This document shows, one piece after another, positions 31,761-43,500 of a stretch of 64,000 nt of DNA. A model generated the notes under the pieces. It searched no databases, was not told the origin of the DNA, and saw only the letters and a list, made by a program, of their open reading frames with translations. The position numbers and the translations under genes were made by a program. Each line of letters begins with the position of its first letter. The stretch's first letter is position 1. The stretch comes from Pyronema omphalodes (lineage: Eukaryota > Ascomycota > Pezizomycetes > Pezizales > Pyronemataceae): positions 888,824-952,823 of the forward strand of contig JAJJXM010000015.1 of the NCBI GenBank assembly GCA_024516155.1, read 5' to 3'.

Positions 31761-32858
31761 TGTAACGGCGAACAAGGGAGAGATAGCTGACGGAGAACTT
31801 GAGGGCTCTTCTCAATTATTCACTCTTGAGTTCAATGGATATAACCTTATAATAACTTCAACGTTAGAAACTCTTAAGCTGTGTCAAGCATCAACTTAGA
31901 GACTTTCTGTGTTTAGAAGTTCAAGGAAATAAACAAAGATTTCAAGGGACAAAGAGATCCAAATACGGGAACGAGGACGAGGACGTAAACAAAGATTTCG
32001 ACAAAGTATTTGAATTTGTAAATAAACAAATAACTGTGTAAGGAGAAAAGAAAAACAAAATAAACAAACAAAGAAACAATCCTCTTATATACAATTTTTC
32101 CTCCTTACACGCCGAGCCACTATTTGCAGATTTTTCCCGAAAAATAACTAAGTAAACAACGCGGTCGCGGTTGCCCGTTCTAGACGCGCTAACGCGTTCG
32201 TACCAAATTAGCGTGTTTGCGTGCACAGCCTCATCGCGCGCTCGTTAGCGTACTTCGCGTGCGCGCTAGCGTAACCCTAAGCGTAGTCACGCGCGCGCTT
32301 CTGTAACCCTAATCGTGCGCGTGCGTCCGTAACCCTAACCCTAGCTGTGCGCGTACGGTCACAAACCTAACCCTAGTTTGTGTGTGTGCGGGTGCAACCC
32401 TAACCCTAGTCACGTGAATCCAGATCAGCTGCGATTGGAAAGATGGTGCAATACTGATAAGGTCACATGACTTGATCTTATCTTATCGATAAGATGATCG
32501 TGCCCTAGCCCTAGTCACGTGTGCGCACAGTAGTAGACCAGTGCGCGTGCATACTGATCTACTACTGATTAGAACACGTGACCGATCTTATCTAATCGGA
32601 TAAGATGATCGGTAGACCGTAGGTATGGAATTTCCGAAAAGGGATCCGAGCTGACCCCTAACCCTGGGGGTAGGTCACGTGACCTTTTTGACAATTTGGG
32701 AATTGAGCGAAACCCTAACCCAGGCGAGTGACGAGTGATGATTGAAGACCGAAGGATAATAGAAATAAATAAACAAACGAGTGCTGAATAGTGAAGCGAA
32801 TGATAATAGGTGAATGAATGACGAGGAGGGGGAAGGTAATAATTCTCGAGCCGTGACC
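31761..32858 (-). repeat. 5' LTR of H, also 3' LTR of J (1098 bp)
   Basis: Same LTR as 25503-26642 but with one 21-bp TAGCGTA unit instead of three, which accounts exactly for the 42-bp length difference. It is bordered on the right by the purine tract and pol 3' end of J, so one LTR serves two internal regions. Confidence 0.9.
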
Positions 32859-33206
32859 GGATCCCCCTTCTTGGACTGAGCTCCGGCGAAGTAACTTCCA
32901 AGATAAGTTGAGTCCCGGTTTATCGGGGTACTTTTTATGAAAGTCGTCAACGGCTTTACTGTCGGAATGGAGTTCGGCGGGTTCCCAATCGGGCATATCG
33001 TATCCAACCCATTTGACCATATACTGGAGTTTCTTCCGGTGAATTCGAGAGTCGAGGATAGCTTCGATGAAGTATTCGTCTTCACCGTCGATTTCAACCG
33101 GGGTGGTGGGTCTGATTGTTGACCGGGGTAGCGGTTATTCGCAGCGGGTTCCAATAGGGAAACATGTTGAACGTTGTGGCATTTCATCGTCGGAGGTAGT
33201 TCTAAG
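32859..33206 (-). pseudogene. Element J: Ty3-3 pol 3' end (chromodomain) only
   Basis: Minus-strand sequence nearly identical to H from its purine tract to LELPPTMKCHNVQH. It includes the chromodomain MVKWVGYDMPDWEPAE and C-terminus FHKKYPDKPGLNLS. The frame is open here where H has a frameshift. It stops abruptly at about 33206. Confidence 0.88.
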
Positions 33207-33306
33207 GCTTGGGAGAGGAGTTGTACCACTCCTGCCACTCGCATGTGTGGCATTCGCGAGTGCGTTGTCGCAGCCATGTTATGGTGATGGGAGGTAGTCG
33301 TCGAGG
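33207..33306. other. Unassigned 100-bp spacer
   Basis: Sequence between truncated J and the LINE-a tail. It contains GAGTTGTACCACTCC and a CGCATGTGTGGCATTCGCGAGTGCG near-palindromic segment but no feature I can name. It may be the original genomic site. Confidence 0.3.
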
Positions 33307-34152
33307 TTGTTATCTATTTATTTATTTATATATTCATACACGCATCCAACCGTAAGGTTATGGCGGAATCTACAATTTCAATACAATGTTAAGAACCTGG
33401 GGGTGATGCCAGGTCCCCACTGGGTAAGCCCCAGAGCTGTCAATGTGGGTGGGAGTGTAGTCTCCCAAGTCTCGCCGTGCAGTGTTTCATCTAGCGTCGT
33501 CAGATCCAAGGAGCCCTGTGCGCTCGGAGGCCACCTCGCGGGGTCGATCCCCCATTTCCTCCACCCTTCCCCTCACATATTTAACCATCTTTCCGCCTTG
33601 ATTTCCTCCACAAAGCAAAAAACAGAGCAAAAGAAGAAGTAACTCCTCCGGGCCACCTCCCCCTCGCCTCCCCTCTCTCTGCGCTCTCCGTCCGCGTCCT
33701 CAACTCCCCTGCTCCCCCGCGCATCCCCTCCGCTGCTCCCTCCCGTCCGCGCCTCTTCTCCTTCTCTACCTCCGTGCATCATCACCCCTCACTCGTCACT
33801 GTCACCGATCTCCTTTCCCGCGCCTTTCATCTTCGCCTCCCCGCCCATCTCACGTTCCCCTCGACCTCCTCCGAAGAAACAAAAGAAAACAGGAAAAGTG
33901 ACCCGTCCTCGTCCCCCCGTTGCTCCTCCTGCCCCCTTGCCTCGCACCTCATCCCCGGTGTCTCCTCCCTCTCGCCTTCTCTTCTTCCCGTCATCGTTGC
34001 TCTCCTTCCGACAGTGCCCCCGCTTCCACGCGACATCCACTCGCCCTACTCGTCGTCTATATACATAAATATTATTTTCTTTTTTTTTTTTTAATTTTCT
34101 TTTGTTCAATTGTTATTGTGGGTTTCCGCGTGCTCGTCCATCAGGTCCAGCT
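33307..34152 (-). mobile_element. LINE-a: 5'-truncated Tad-like LINE, 3' UTR only
   Basis: Minus-strand 3' end: last dozen codons of ORF2 (ending DEHAETHNNN, stop near 34106), a pyrimidine-rich (plus strand) 3' UTR with poly-T near 34080-34092, the conserved hairpin and a (TAAA)n tail at 33307-33335. It is truncated at 34152, where the tail of LINE-b starts. Confidence 0.85.
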
Positions 34153-34910
34153 TTATTTATTTATTTATTTATTTATTCATACACGCATCTAACCGTAAGG
34201 TTATGGCGGAATCTACAAATTAAGTACAATGTTGAGAACCTGGGAGTGATGCCAGGTCACCACTGGGTAAGCCCCAGAGCTGTCTATGTGGGTGGGAGTG
34301 TAGTCTCCCAAGTCTCGCCGTGCAGTTTTTCATCTCGCGTCGTCAGATCCAAGGAGCCCTGTGCGCTCGGAGGCCACCTCGCCGGGTCGATCCCCCATTT
34401 CCTCCACCCTTCCCCACCCATTTTTAACCATTTTCCCGCCTTTATTTCCTCCACAAAGCAAAAACAGAACAAAAGAAAAAGTAACTCCTCCGGGCCACCG
34501 CCCCCCGCGCCTCCCCTCTCACCCCTCTCTCCGTCCGTGTCCTCAACTCCTCTGCTCTCCCCCTCTCATCCCTGTCCGATGCTCCCTCCCGTCCGCGCCT
34601 CTTCTCCTTCCCTGCCTCTGCGCATCATCACCTCCCACTCGTCACCATCTCCGATCTCCTTTCCCGCGCGCCTTACATCTTCGTCTCCCCACCCATCTCA
34701 CGTTCCTCTTGACCCCCCCCAAAGAAACAAAAGAAAACAGGAAAAGTAACCCCTCCTCGTCCCCCCGTTGCTCCTCCTGCCCCCTTTGCCTCGCTCCTCG
34801 TCCCCTGTGTCTCCTCCCTCTCTCCTGCCCTTCCTCCCGTCTTCATTCCTATTATTTTTTTTTTTTTATATATTTATTATTATTATTATTTTTTTTTTTT
34901 TTCTTTTTCA

Positions 34911-37900
34911 TTAGTCATCGTGGGTTTCCGCGTGCTCGTCCGTTAGGTCCAGCAGCGTCCCCCAGCCTGTCGTCAGTGTACGAGGGGTGTCCTCCTCTGC
35001 GGGGTGAGTACTCAACTTCGCGTGTGCCCATTCGGCGGTCGCCACCTTGGTGTCCGAGATCATGGTAGACAGAGCTTTTGTGCCGGCGGTCGTATACAAG
35101 ATCGTGGGGAGAGTCAGTTGGCGTCGTCAGGAGATGTGTAGTGTACGGCGTAGTTCAGTCCGCTGTGTGTTGAAGTTCGGGCATGAGAGGATTAGGTGCT
35201 TGGGGGTTTGTGGGGGATGTAGTGGGCAGTGACAGGAGCGGGAGGGGTATTTGGCGGTGGGGGGGTGTGCTAGGCAGTCCAAAAAATATCCAAGGCCTGT
35301 GCGAAGTCCCAGTATGGCCGTCGATATCTTTCGCGGGACGGTAGTGTATGCGTTGTCGAGTCTTTTGCGGTGGGGGGCGTGGTACGTCTTGGGCTTCGGT
35401 GACGAAGAGTACCAGTTTACCCAGTCGGTAACATATTGCTCTCGTACCTGGCGTCTAACCCAGGAGAGGGAAATCGGGGGAGGCGCGGTGGGATTAAGGG
35501 AGGTAGCTGTTTTTGCCAGCAGATCGGCTGTGTCGTTCCCGGGGATGTCTGTGTGGCCGGGGACCCAATGTAGAGTAACAGACGATCCGGATCGGCGAAG
35601 AGCGGACACTGTCGTGAGGATCGAGAGGGCTAGTTCTTGGCCGGGACCGTAGGAGGAGCGGGAGGCGCGGAGGATGGCTGCTTGATTGTCTGTAAATATG
35701 TGTATTTTGCGGCGGGTGTGTCTGTTGAGGGTGATGGTTTTTTGGCAGGTCGTAAGGCAGTCGTGTATCGCTCTAAGCTCAGCGTCAAATACTTCGGTTG
35801 TATCGCCCATTGGGATGAGTTTTTCCACTCGGCGAGGTAGGCCGTCGGTGATGCAATGTCCCGCTCCGGTTCTTCCGTTTAGTTGTGAACCGTCAGTGTA
35901 TGCGATAATGTTGGGGGGGTCTGCGTGGAGGGTCTGGAGCAATGTTGTGTGTGCTGTAGCCGCCTCTGGCTTCGTGAGGGAGGTGATGTTGATTTCGAGG
36001 CGGGGGCGTTCCCATGGGGCGGGATTGGGTTGCGATGTGTTTTCAATGGCATCGTCAGGTAGCACCCACTTGCTGACGGAGCGGAGCATAGTGACGAGAC
36101 GGGAGGGGGCCGTGCCTGGTGACTGCCATCGATAGTCATATTCGTATGGGCTGCAGATGGAGGAGTGGAAGTGATCGGGAACGGGGAAGGAGGAGGGGCA
36201 GCGTCTGACCACGGGGTGATTGGTGGGGAGAGAGAGGAGGCGGAGGACGTATTTGCGAGTGCGGTGGTGTAGGCGTACTGAAACCGGGGGGATAGCTGCT
36301 TCGTTGTGTAGGGCTACGATTGGCGTCGAGGCGAAAGCGTTCAGAATTCGGCGGAGGGCAGAGTTTTGTTGCGTTTGTAGTAAATTGGCGAGGCTCTTTT
36401 GCCCCGTCCACCAGATCTCGGAACCAAAGTCGGACCTAGACAGCACACACGCTATGTAAAGTGTTCTCGTCGCAGACGGGGACAGACCTGTTTCGTGGCG
36501 TACGAGGCTTCGGAGGGCGTTGAGGGACCTGGCGGCGGCCGTCAGTCTTGTTTTCACATGATAAGAGAAGGAGAGTTTTCTATCAAAAAATATTCCAATC
36601 CACCGAACCACGTCCGTCCGTCCCCCTTTCGTCCCTGGGGTGATGATGGTTCCGTTTGGCAAGCGTACGTTGACTCCGTCGGTGATCGTGTCTGTGCGGG
36701 AGCGGTGGAAGTGCAGCAGCTCCGATTTCGAGTCGTCGAATGCTACGGCATTCGTTCGGGCCCATGCGAAGGCGGTGCGAGCCGCGGCTTCCAGTTCTCG
36801 GGCATTTTCTTCTCTGGTACGCCCGTGTGCAACGAGAGCTACGTCGTCCATGTAGCTCGGGGTCCATAACCTGGGGTGGGTCGTTTGCAGTTTGTCGAAT
36901 AGAGGGCGCAGGTAGATAAGGAAGAGAATGGGGGACGCCGGGGAACCTTGGGGGATGCGTTGTCTGTAGTTTGTCGAATAGTGGGCGTAGGTAGATAAGG
37001 AAGAGGATGGGGGAGGAGGAGTAAATAGCGCGGCGTATTTGTTCGGGGGTGAATGTGTGCCAGGGGATGTGGGGTGTGTGGGGGGGATTTGAGTCGGAGG
37101 GGCAGCGGGGGGGGGGGGGGGGGGTGGGAAAAGAGCCTGAAAGGCGTTTACTTTGCCTTCGAAATCAACGTGTACCTTGTCTATCCCACCTACCTGGGTC
37201 TTTATTGGGAAGGTCAGTTGGGTGCGCCGGGGGTTTGTGTATCTGAAGGCGGCCCAGACATCAGGGCCTTCTGCGGCGGCCAGGTATTCTTTCCACAATG
37301 AGTCCTTTGCGTGTCGTACTCTGCGGTAATGGGTGTTTCAGAGGCGCTTGTACTCTGCATGATGGGCCGGGAGGCGAGTGGATTTCCACCTTTTTCTTGC
37401 GCTCTGCATGTTCCGTCGAATCGTGCTTAGTTCCTCCGTCCACCACCTCTTCGAGCGAGGAGTTGGTGTGAGGGTGGGTGTCGCCTTTTGTGCAGCCGCT
37501 TGAATGGAGTCACGAATGAGGGCGGCCCATTCGTCCAGGTTACTTGCGGATCGCTTTGCGCGGAGGTGTGTCCAGTACGGGTGACTGGCCTCGGCGAGGG
37601 TTTGTAGCTCCCTGGTAAAAGTCTCCCAATCCGTTTTTTGCCAGTTGAGTCGTGGGGCGGTAGGGGTGGCGGTGGTATGGTCTGGGTGGAGAGATGTTAG
37701 TTGAAAGCGGATGACCTCGTGGTCTGAACCTGTAGCTAGGTCGTCGTCGACTGCCCAGTTCGTGAGTTCCCTTGTAATCGCGGGGGATGTCAGGGTCAGG
37801 TCCAGAACCGACGAGCCAGAGCCGTCTTTGTACTGGTGGGTCGGGACGTCGGGGACGTTCGCCAGATTCCAGTGGTGGGTTTCGATTAGTTCCACGAGCT

Positions 37901-38399
37901 CTTCAGCTCGGGCTCTCCTGCGAGTGTTGGAATCCCACAACGGATGGTGTGCGTGGAGGTCACCCGTGATGCCACATTGGCGAGGGAGGACGAGAGGCGT
38001 GAGGGCTCGGGGTAGGGTGTATAGTTTGGAGATTGGGTCGCGTTCATTATATATGTTAAGTAAATAGAAGGGGGGTATTAGGGGTGTGTGGACCTCGAGG
38101 ACTTGTAGGTCCAGGTCTTCGGTAACATCTGGTCGAGGGGTGACGCTGATGTGGGGGTTCAAACGGGAGACGTAAGCGGTGGTCCGGTTGAGTTTGTGGT
38201 AGCCACCGGGGGGAAGCAAAAGAATGAAGTTGCGGTGAGTTATAGCAAATTTGGGGTCCTTGACGTTTACCTCTTGGACAAGAATGATGTCGGTGGAAGC
38301 GCTTGCTGTGTTGACCAGCGTCGTGAGGGCGGTGGTGCTGCGATTCAGGTTGTGGGACACGATGCGAAGGGTCGCCACTGATGGATGTTGTCTCTTCAT
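34911..38399 (-). pseudogene. LINE-b ORF2: endonuclease, RT (deleted core), RNase H
   Basis: Starts MKRQHPSVATLRIVSHNLN. APE-type endonuclease motifs are SHNLNR, LVQEVNV, LLNIYNE, GDLHAHH and SDHEVIRF. RT then has SYMDDVAL (about 36850) and QGSPASPILF, but the fingers and motif A (LDVRGAFDN in LINE-d) are gone. About 590 bp are missing around 36990, where an imperfect copy of the ILFLIYLRPLFDKLQ coding stretch is present twice. RNase H is complete: YTDGSQL, AELRAIHD, FTDNQAA, WVPGHTDIPGNDTAD (35850-35480). A CCHC-like CHCPLHPPQTPKHLILSC follows near 35200. A CGA-to-TGA stop at 35127-35129 and frameshifts near 37300 add further damage. Confidence 0.9.
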
Positions 38400-40310
38400 C
38401 AGCGGTCATGGTGGTATGAGCGATGGGGTTGGTTTCGGCGGGGATGTTGTCGTAGGTGATGTCTGGGCGGGTTTTCAGCCATGCCTCTCTCACTATTCCT
38501 ATTTTTACTGGGCATTTGGTGCTGTATGCTGCGTGTTGGGTGTCAGCATGTCCTGCGGCTACGCAGTTCGAGCATCTGTAAACGGTGTGGATGCACTTGC
38601 TGCCCTTCTGTTTGGGGCATTCTCCACAGAAGTGGTATTCTGTTGGGTGTACGGCGGCGCATATGGCGCAGGTAGGGCCGTTGTCGGCAGCGCACGTTGC
38701 GTGGTGGTGGCCAAACTCCTGGCACCTTTGGCATTGGTCGATGGGCCTGGCGGAGAAGAACTCGGTGACCTTCCGTGGTTCGAACAAGACAACGACCTTC
38801 GTGCGTTTCAATGTGGTGTAGTCGTTGACGGAGTTGAGGGCGATCATGACGCTCGACGCCGACTTACCAGCCCGTTCGTCGTGGTGAGATATGTATCGCG
38901 GTGGTTGGGTTAATCTGACGGAGTGGTTACGTTCGATTTCGGCTTGCAGTTTTTGCATGCCTTCCTCCCAGTCTGGGTAGTACTCGGTTGGTACGCCGTG
39001 GACCGCCAGTTTGTACCACATCTCGTTTATGCGGGGGGGCAGCAACGCAGGGTGTACTTTGCGGGCGGCTTCGAGTATGAGGGGCAGGTGGGGGGCGATA
39101 ACGGCGGGTGTAGTTTGGGGGGGGGGGGGGGTCAAAATAGGATTTCCTTTCACGTTCTTCTTCACCATTGAGATAGAGACGTTCTCAGAAACATTTGCTT
39201 TGCGCAAGGCGTCGTTGACGGCGATTCCGATTGCTATTTTGGAGCTCTCTGGGAAGGAACGGGGGTCTGGGCATGGGATAATAATGTTGGTGGGGGGGGG
39301 GGGATTCTTTCGTTTGGGCTTTGGCGGGTTTGGTGGTTTGTTTAGGAGGCATGGGGGCAGCAGCGGGGAATAACTTCTTCGTTGCGGGTCCTTCTTCTTG
39401 CCACGGGGTGGAGGGGTTCAGATCGGGGCGGGGGGCATGGACGGGGAGGGGGATCTTGTGTTTCTTGAGCTCGTTCTCTGCTTCAAGACAGCGTTTTTTC
39501 CAGTAGGCAAATTCCTTGGGGGAGGGGGCAGCGGGGGTGGGGGCGTGAATAGAGGGGAGATCGTTGGATTCAGGGGGGGGGGTAGAGCGGGGCTAGTGGG
39601 GTTCTCGGGGGTGGAGGATTCGAAGGGGGAAAGGAGGGCTGAGATGTCTTCGTTGGGGAGTATGACAGGGGCAATGCGGGACAAGAGATCGTGGAGGGCA
39701 CGGATTGTAGACTGGTATTTGTGGATAGATCGGAACGCCTGAGAGACTCTGTCATTCGTGGCTCTGTCGGCGTGTCGGAACATGTCCGTGGCGGTGTTGA
39801 GATTGTCGTTAAGTTGGTTGATGGATGTTGCGAGGCTGTCGGTGGCGGGGGCGGTAGATAGGGGGTTGTCGGTGTCACGGCGGAGGCGTTGAACTCCGGC
39901 GGGGACTGGGGTGGAGTCGGCGGCGATGTGGGTGATAGTGTGGGCGGTGGAGGCGGCTGGGCGTTTTTTCGATTTGTCGGTGTTGCGTTGAAGGGTGTAT
40001 TTGGGGTCGGGGTTGGCCAATACGTCGGGGGTGTCGTTGTTATCAGGAAGGGTTTTCTTATTGTGGGGGGTTTTGGGGGGAGCGTTGTTGGTGTTGCGTG
40101 CGACGGGGGTGGGGGAGCTCTCGCGGAAGACGCGTCTTCGTCGCTAGAGTCATCGCTGACGTCAGAGCACGTGTCGACGTGCATTTCCGTGTCAGACGCG
40201 TCGGACCCTTGCGGCTCCGCGTTAGCGCGTTTTTCTCTCGCCAGCGCTCGAGGGGGTGCTTTGTCGGGGGGGAGGGGCTGTTTCTCAACAGCGGAGGATC
40301 GGGTAGGCAT
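38392..40310 (-). pseudogene. LINE-b ORF1: Gag-like zinc-knuckle protein, frameshifted
   Basis: RNA-binding ORF1 of a Tad-like LINE, starting MPTRSSAVEKQPLPPD at 40310. The acidic N-terminus has DSSDEDASS, followed by a Pro-rich and coiled-coil middle (INQLNDNLNTATDMF). The C-terminal part has three zinc knuckles: CQRCQEFGHHHATC, CAICAAVHPTEYHFCGEC and CSNCVAAGH (38740-38540). Frameshifts occur in the G runs near 40060, 39400 and 39110-39130. The family stop TAG that overlaps the ORF2 start is GAG here, so the ORF1 frame runs on into ORF2 out of frame to 38056. Confidence 0.88.
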
Positions 40311-40598
40311 CGGAAGCTTGGAATAAGTTGTTTCTGCGGTAGCGACAAGGAATCCGCGATTAAAACGATGGTATTTGATGTGGGTGGGGGGGTGGTGTCG
40401 ATGGAACCGGTTCGCGGGGCTTTTCTCAGGGGCCCGAAAACTCTTTTTCGATGAAAACTCAACGAAAAAGAGAGAGCCTGCTCTGGAAAGGCTGCGAATA
40501 GGTAATTCGGGGCTGCCGAACAATAATCCGCGATAAAATCTTGCGATTGCGGCGTGGTTGTTGAAAAGGCAGGGGGGGGTCGCTCTTTGCTGGGTGGT
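40311..40598 (-). promoter_or_regulatory. LINE-b 5' UTR, probable internal promoter region
   Basis: 288 bases shared with LINE-d (45292-45578). They include a self-complementary stretch (CGAAAAAGAGTTTTCGGG with GAGTTTTCATCG). Tad-like LINEs need an internal promoter here; no specific element is identified. Confidence 0.5.
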
Positions 40599-43500
40599 GT
40601 AGTGGATCACTCGGACACAGTGCTGTCGTCGAGGTTGTATCGTTGTGGCTTGACGGGCCAGGTCGTCGGCGGTTTCGTTACCGGGGACGTTGGCGTGGCC
40701 GGGGCCCCAGTGGACGGTAATGGAGATGCCGTATTCGCTGAGGTTGCGAGCGACTGCATGAATGTTCCGGGCGACTTCTTGTCCGGGGCCGCGGCGTAGG
40801 TGGGAGGTTCTGTGAGCGGAAGCCTGGCTGTCCGTGAAGACGTGGATCGTTCTGTCGGATAGGGAGTGTTGTAGGGTGTATTTCAGACATGTGCGAAGGC
40901 CTTTGAGGATGGCTGTGATCACTGCATCGAAGACTTCGGCCATGTCGCCCATGGGGACTATGGATCTTACTGGTCGGGGCAGGCCGTGGGGTATGGTGTA
41001 CCCTGCTCCCGTCGTGCCGTTGATTTTGGAGCCGTCCGTGTAGAGTAGGATGCTGTTGTTGCGGCGGCAGAGGGCGTGTAGTAGGAGGAAATGTTCGTCG
41101 ACCACGTCTTTGTTCGGGGGGGTGGGGATGTCGGTGGTGATTGAGGTGGCGAACTCGTTATTGGGTACGTCCTGCGAGGTGTCTTCGATCTCGGCGTTGG
41201 GCGCGATCCATCTGGGGAGCGTGCGGAGGGTGTAGACCAGGCAAGTCGGGGGGGCGTACGGCCAGATGCCATGGGTGGTCGTACTCTTTGTCGGTGTTGA
41301 TGGAGGCTTGTCGGCTCCGGGAGCGGGAAAGGAGACGGGGCATCGTTCGACGATTAGGTGTGAAGCCGGGAGGGTGAGGATTCGGAGATCGTACTTCCGC
41401 TGCCGGTTGTTAAGCCGGGTCATTACTGGGGGAAGCGCCGCGTCGTTATGGAGGGCCAGGACAGGTGTGGAGCCGAATGCGTTGAGGATCCGGCGGAGTG
41501 CTGTGTTTTGCTGTGTTTGAAGGATGTTGGCTAGGTCTCTCTGATTGTTCCACCATATCTCCGGGCCAAAGTCCGCTCTGGACCGGACACATGCCTGGTA
41601 TATCAGTCTCGTCGCGGAAGGGGTCAGACCTGTCTCGTATCGTCCGAGCCTACACAGTGCATTAAGGGTCCTTCGTGCTGCAGTTGCTCTCTTATTTACA
41701 TGTTGTCTAAAGGTAAGTCTTCTATCTAAGTACATGTCAATCCACCGTACTACGTCCTTCTCCCCTCCCTGCGTACCCGGTGTGACCACTGTCCCATTCG
41801 GCAACTTAACCTTCTCTTCTTCGGTGATTGTATTGGTGCGAGCCCAGTGAAAGTGGAGTAGTTCCGAATTGGAGTCGTCGAAAGCTACTGCGTTCGCGTT
41901 GGCCCAATTGAAAGCTGTCGCCGTGACCTTTTCCAGTGCGCGTCCGTTGTCTTTGCGCGTTCTGCCTTGTACAACTATAGCTACGTCGTCTATGTAGCTA
42001 GGCGTCCATGCGCAGGGGTGTACCTGTTCTAGCTCGTCGAAAAACGGGCGCAGGTATAGTAAGAACAGTATGGGGCATGCGGGGGAACCTTGCGGGATTC
42101 CGGTCTTGACCGGGCGTTGTTTTTCGGTTTGGCCATCAAAAGCGAGGGCGATTGTGCGGTCCTCGAGGAAGGACTTGCACCATGAGATCACCGGTTTCGG
42201 GCAGCCGAGTTGGCGGCGGGTGTGCTGCAACCTCTCGGCAGAGACATTGTCAAACGCCCCACGGACGTCTAGAAAGAGCGCAGTTGTGATCATGCCATTA
42301 GTTTTTCCCATCTCTGCGTCGTGTACTAATGCCATCGCTGTGTCCACCGCGGATCGCTGAGGGCGCCCTCCGATCTGGTCCCTGTGTAACAGACCATGGG
42401 TGTCTGCCATGACCCCCAAGCGTGTTGCCATCAGCTTCTCGAGGACTTTACCTAGGCAATTTAGGAGGGCGATCGGTCTGTACGCCTTCGGGTTGCTGTT
42501 GTCAGGCTCATGGGGCTTTGGGATGATGACCGTTGTGGCTTGTCGCATACAGCCCGGGTGGTATCCTGTCGTGCCCAGTGTGGCGTAGAGCGTGTTGATT
42601 TGGTCGGGGATAGCTAGGTATACTTACTTGAGGCAGGCGAACGTAATTCCGTTGGGCCCGGGTGCCTTCTTCGGCGAGCAGGTCAAGATGGCGGTTTTGA
42701 TTTCAGTCGGTTCGATGGTGTTCCATTGTAGTTCTCGACGGGGCTTGACGGAGGACGGGGGGGCGGGGCGGAGGTGGTGGAGGGAACACTTTCTGGAAGG
42801 CTTCCATTTTGGATTCGAACGAGCTACATTCTGTTTCCTGTCTGTTTACTGTCGCTTGCAGGTTGGGGGTTAGCTGGGCCCAACAAGGGTTTGTCTACCT
42901 GAACGCTTGCCACACGTCTGGTCCTTCTGCTTGAGCCAAGTATTCCTTCCATTTTGCGTCCTTCGCATGTCGTATAAAGCGATGGTAGGCATTTCGTAGC
43001 TGCTTGTACGCTGTGTGGTAGTCGTCAGTCCTGGTGCATTTCCAGTGACGGCCAGCCAGGGTCATTTGTTTTCGGGCGGCTGCCACCTCCGGGGTCCACC
43101 ATCCCTTTGATCGGGGGGTCACCTGTAGGACGGGGGTGGAGGTTTTGGCCGCTTGTACAATGTTGTCGCTGAGGGTGTTGGCTCACTCCTCGAGATTTTC
43201 TGGGGTGGGGTTGGCGTGGTACTGAGCCCAGAGTTCTGTGGCATCGTCACAGGAGGCACGGAGGGTGGTCGCAAAGAGGTCCCAGTTGGTTTTCTTCCAG
43301 TTTAGTCGCTGCGTTGGGAGGGTGGCTTCTGAGTCCGGGTGTGTTGTTTGCACTTCGAAGCGGAGCACTTCGTGGTCGGATCCCATTGCAATATTGTCGT
43401 CAACCGCCCAGTTAACCACTTCTCCCGCCATGTGGGGCGACGAGAGTGTTAAGTCGAGCACGGAAGAGCTCCGTCCTTGATTGTAGAAGTGGGTAGGAAC

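Larger units (their letters stand above)
25503..32858 (-). mobile_element. Ty3/gypsy chromovirus Ty3-3, element H
   Basis: Minus-strand element of 7356 bp: 3' LTR 25503-26642, pol, gag, 5' LTR 31761-32858. LTRs start TGTCACGGCTCGAG (sense) and end CGCCGTTACA. No target duplication is found, because the 5' LTR is followed directly by another internal region (J). By eye the LTRs differ at about 20 positions plus a 42-bp repeat-number change. Two in-frame stops and a C-terminal frameshift break pol; gag is open. Confidence 0.92.
34153..40598 (-). mobile_element. LINE-b: full-span Tad-like LINE, inactive
   Basis: Minus-strand non-LTR retrotransposon spanning 5' UTR to tail. The 5' limit at about 40598 is set by the sequence ACCACCCAGCAAAGAG, which also begins LINE-d at 45292 although the flanks differ. 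Contents: 5' UTR, ORF1 (40310-38392), ORF2 (38399-34911), 3' UTR and (TAAA)n tail (34153-34183). An RT deletion makes it inactive. Confidence 0.88.

Noticed and set aside
40600..40622. Similarity of GTGGATCACTCGGACACA here to GTGGATCACTCCGACACA near 55774, as a shared LINE boundary.
   Set aside because: Only about 18 bases match with no extension on either side, so chance cannot be excluded.
39570..42548. Single 992-codon protein fusing RT-RNase H to an acidic Pro-rich domain.
   Set aside because: The fusion is an accident of LINE-c ORF2 reading through the LINE-b 5' UTR into LINE-b ORF1. The LINE boundary at 40598 is shown by LINE-d.
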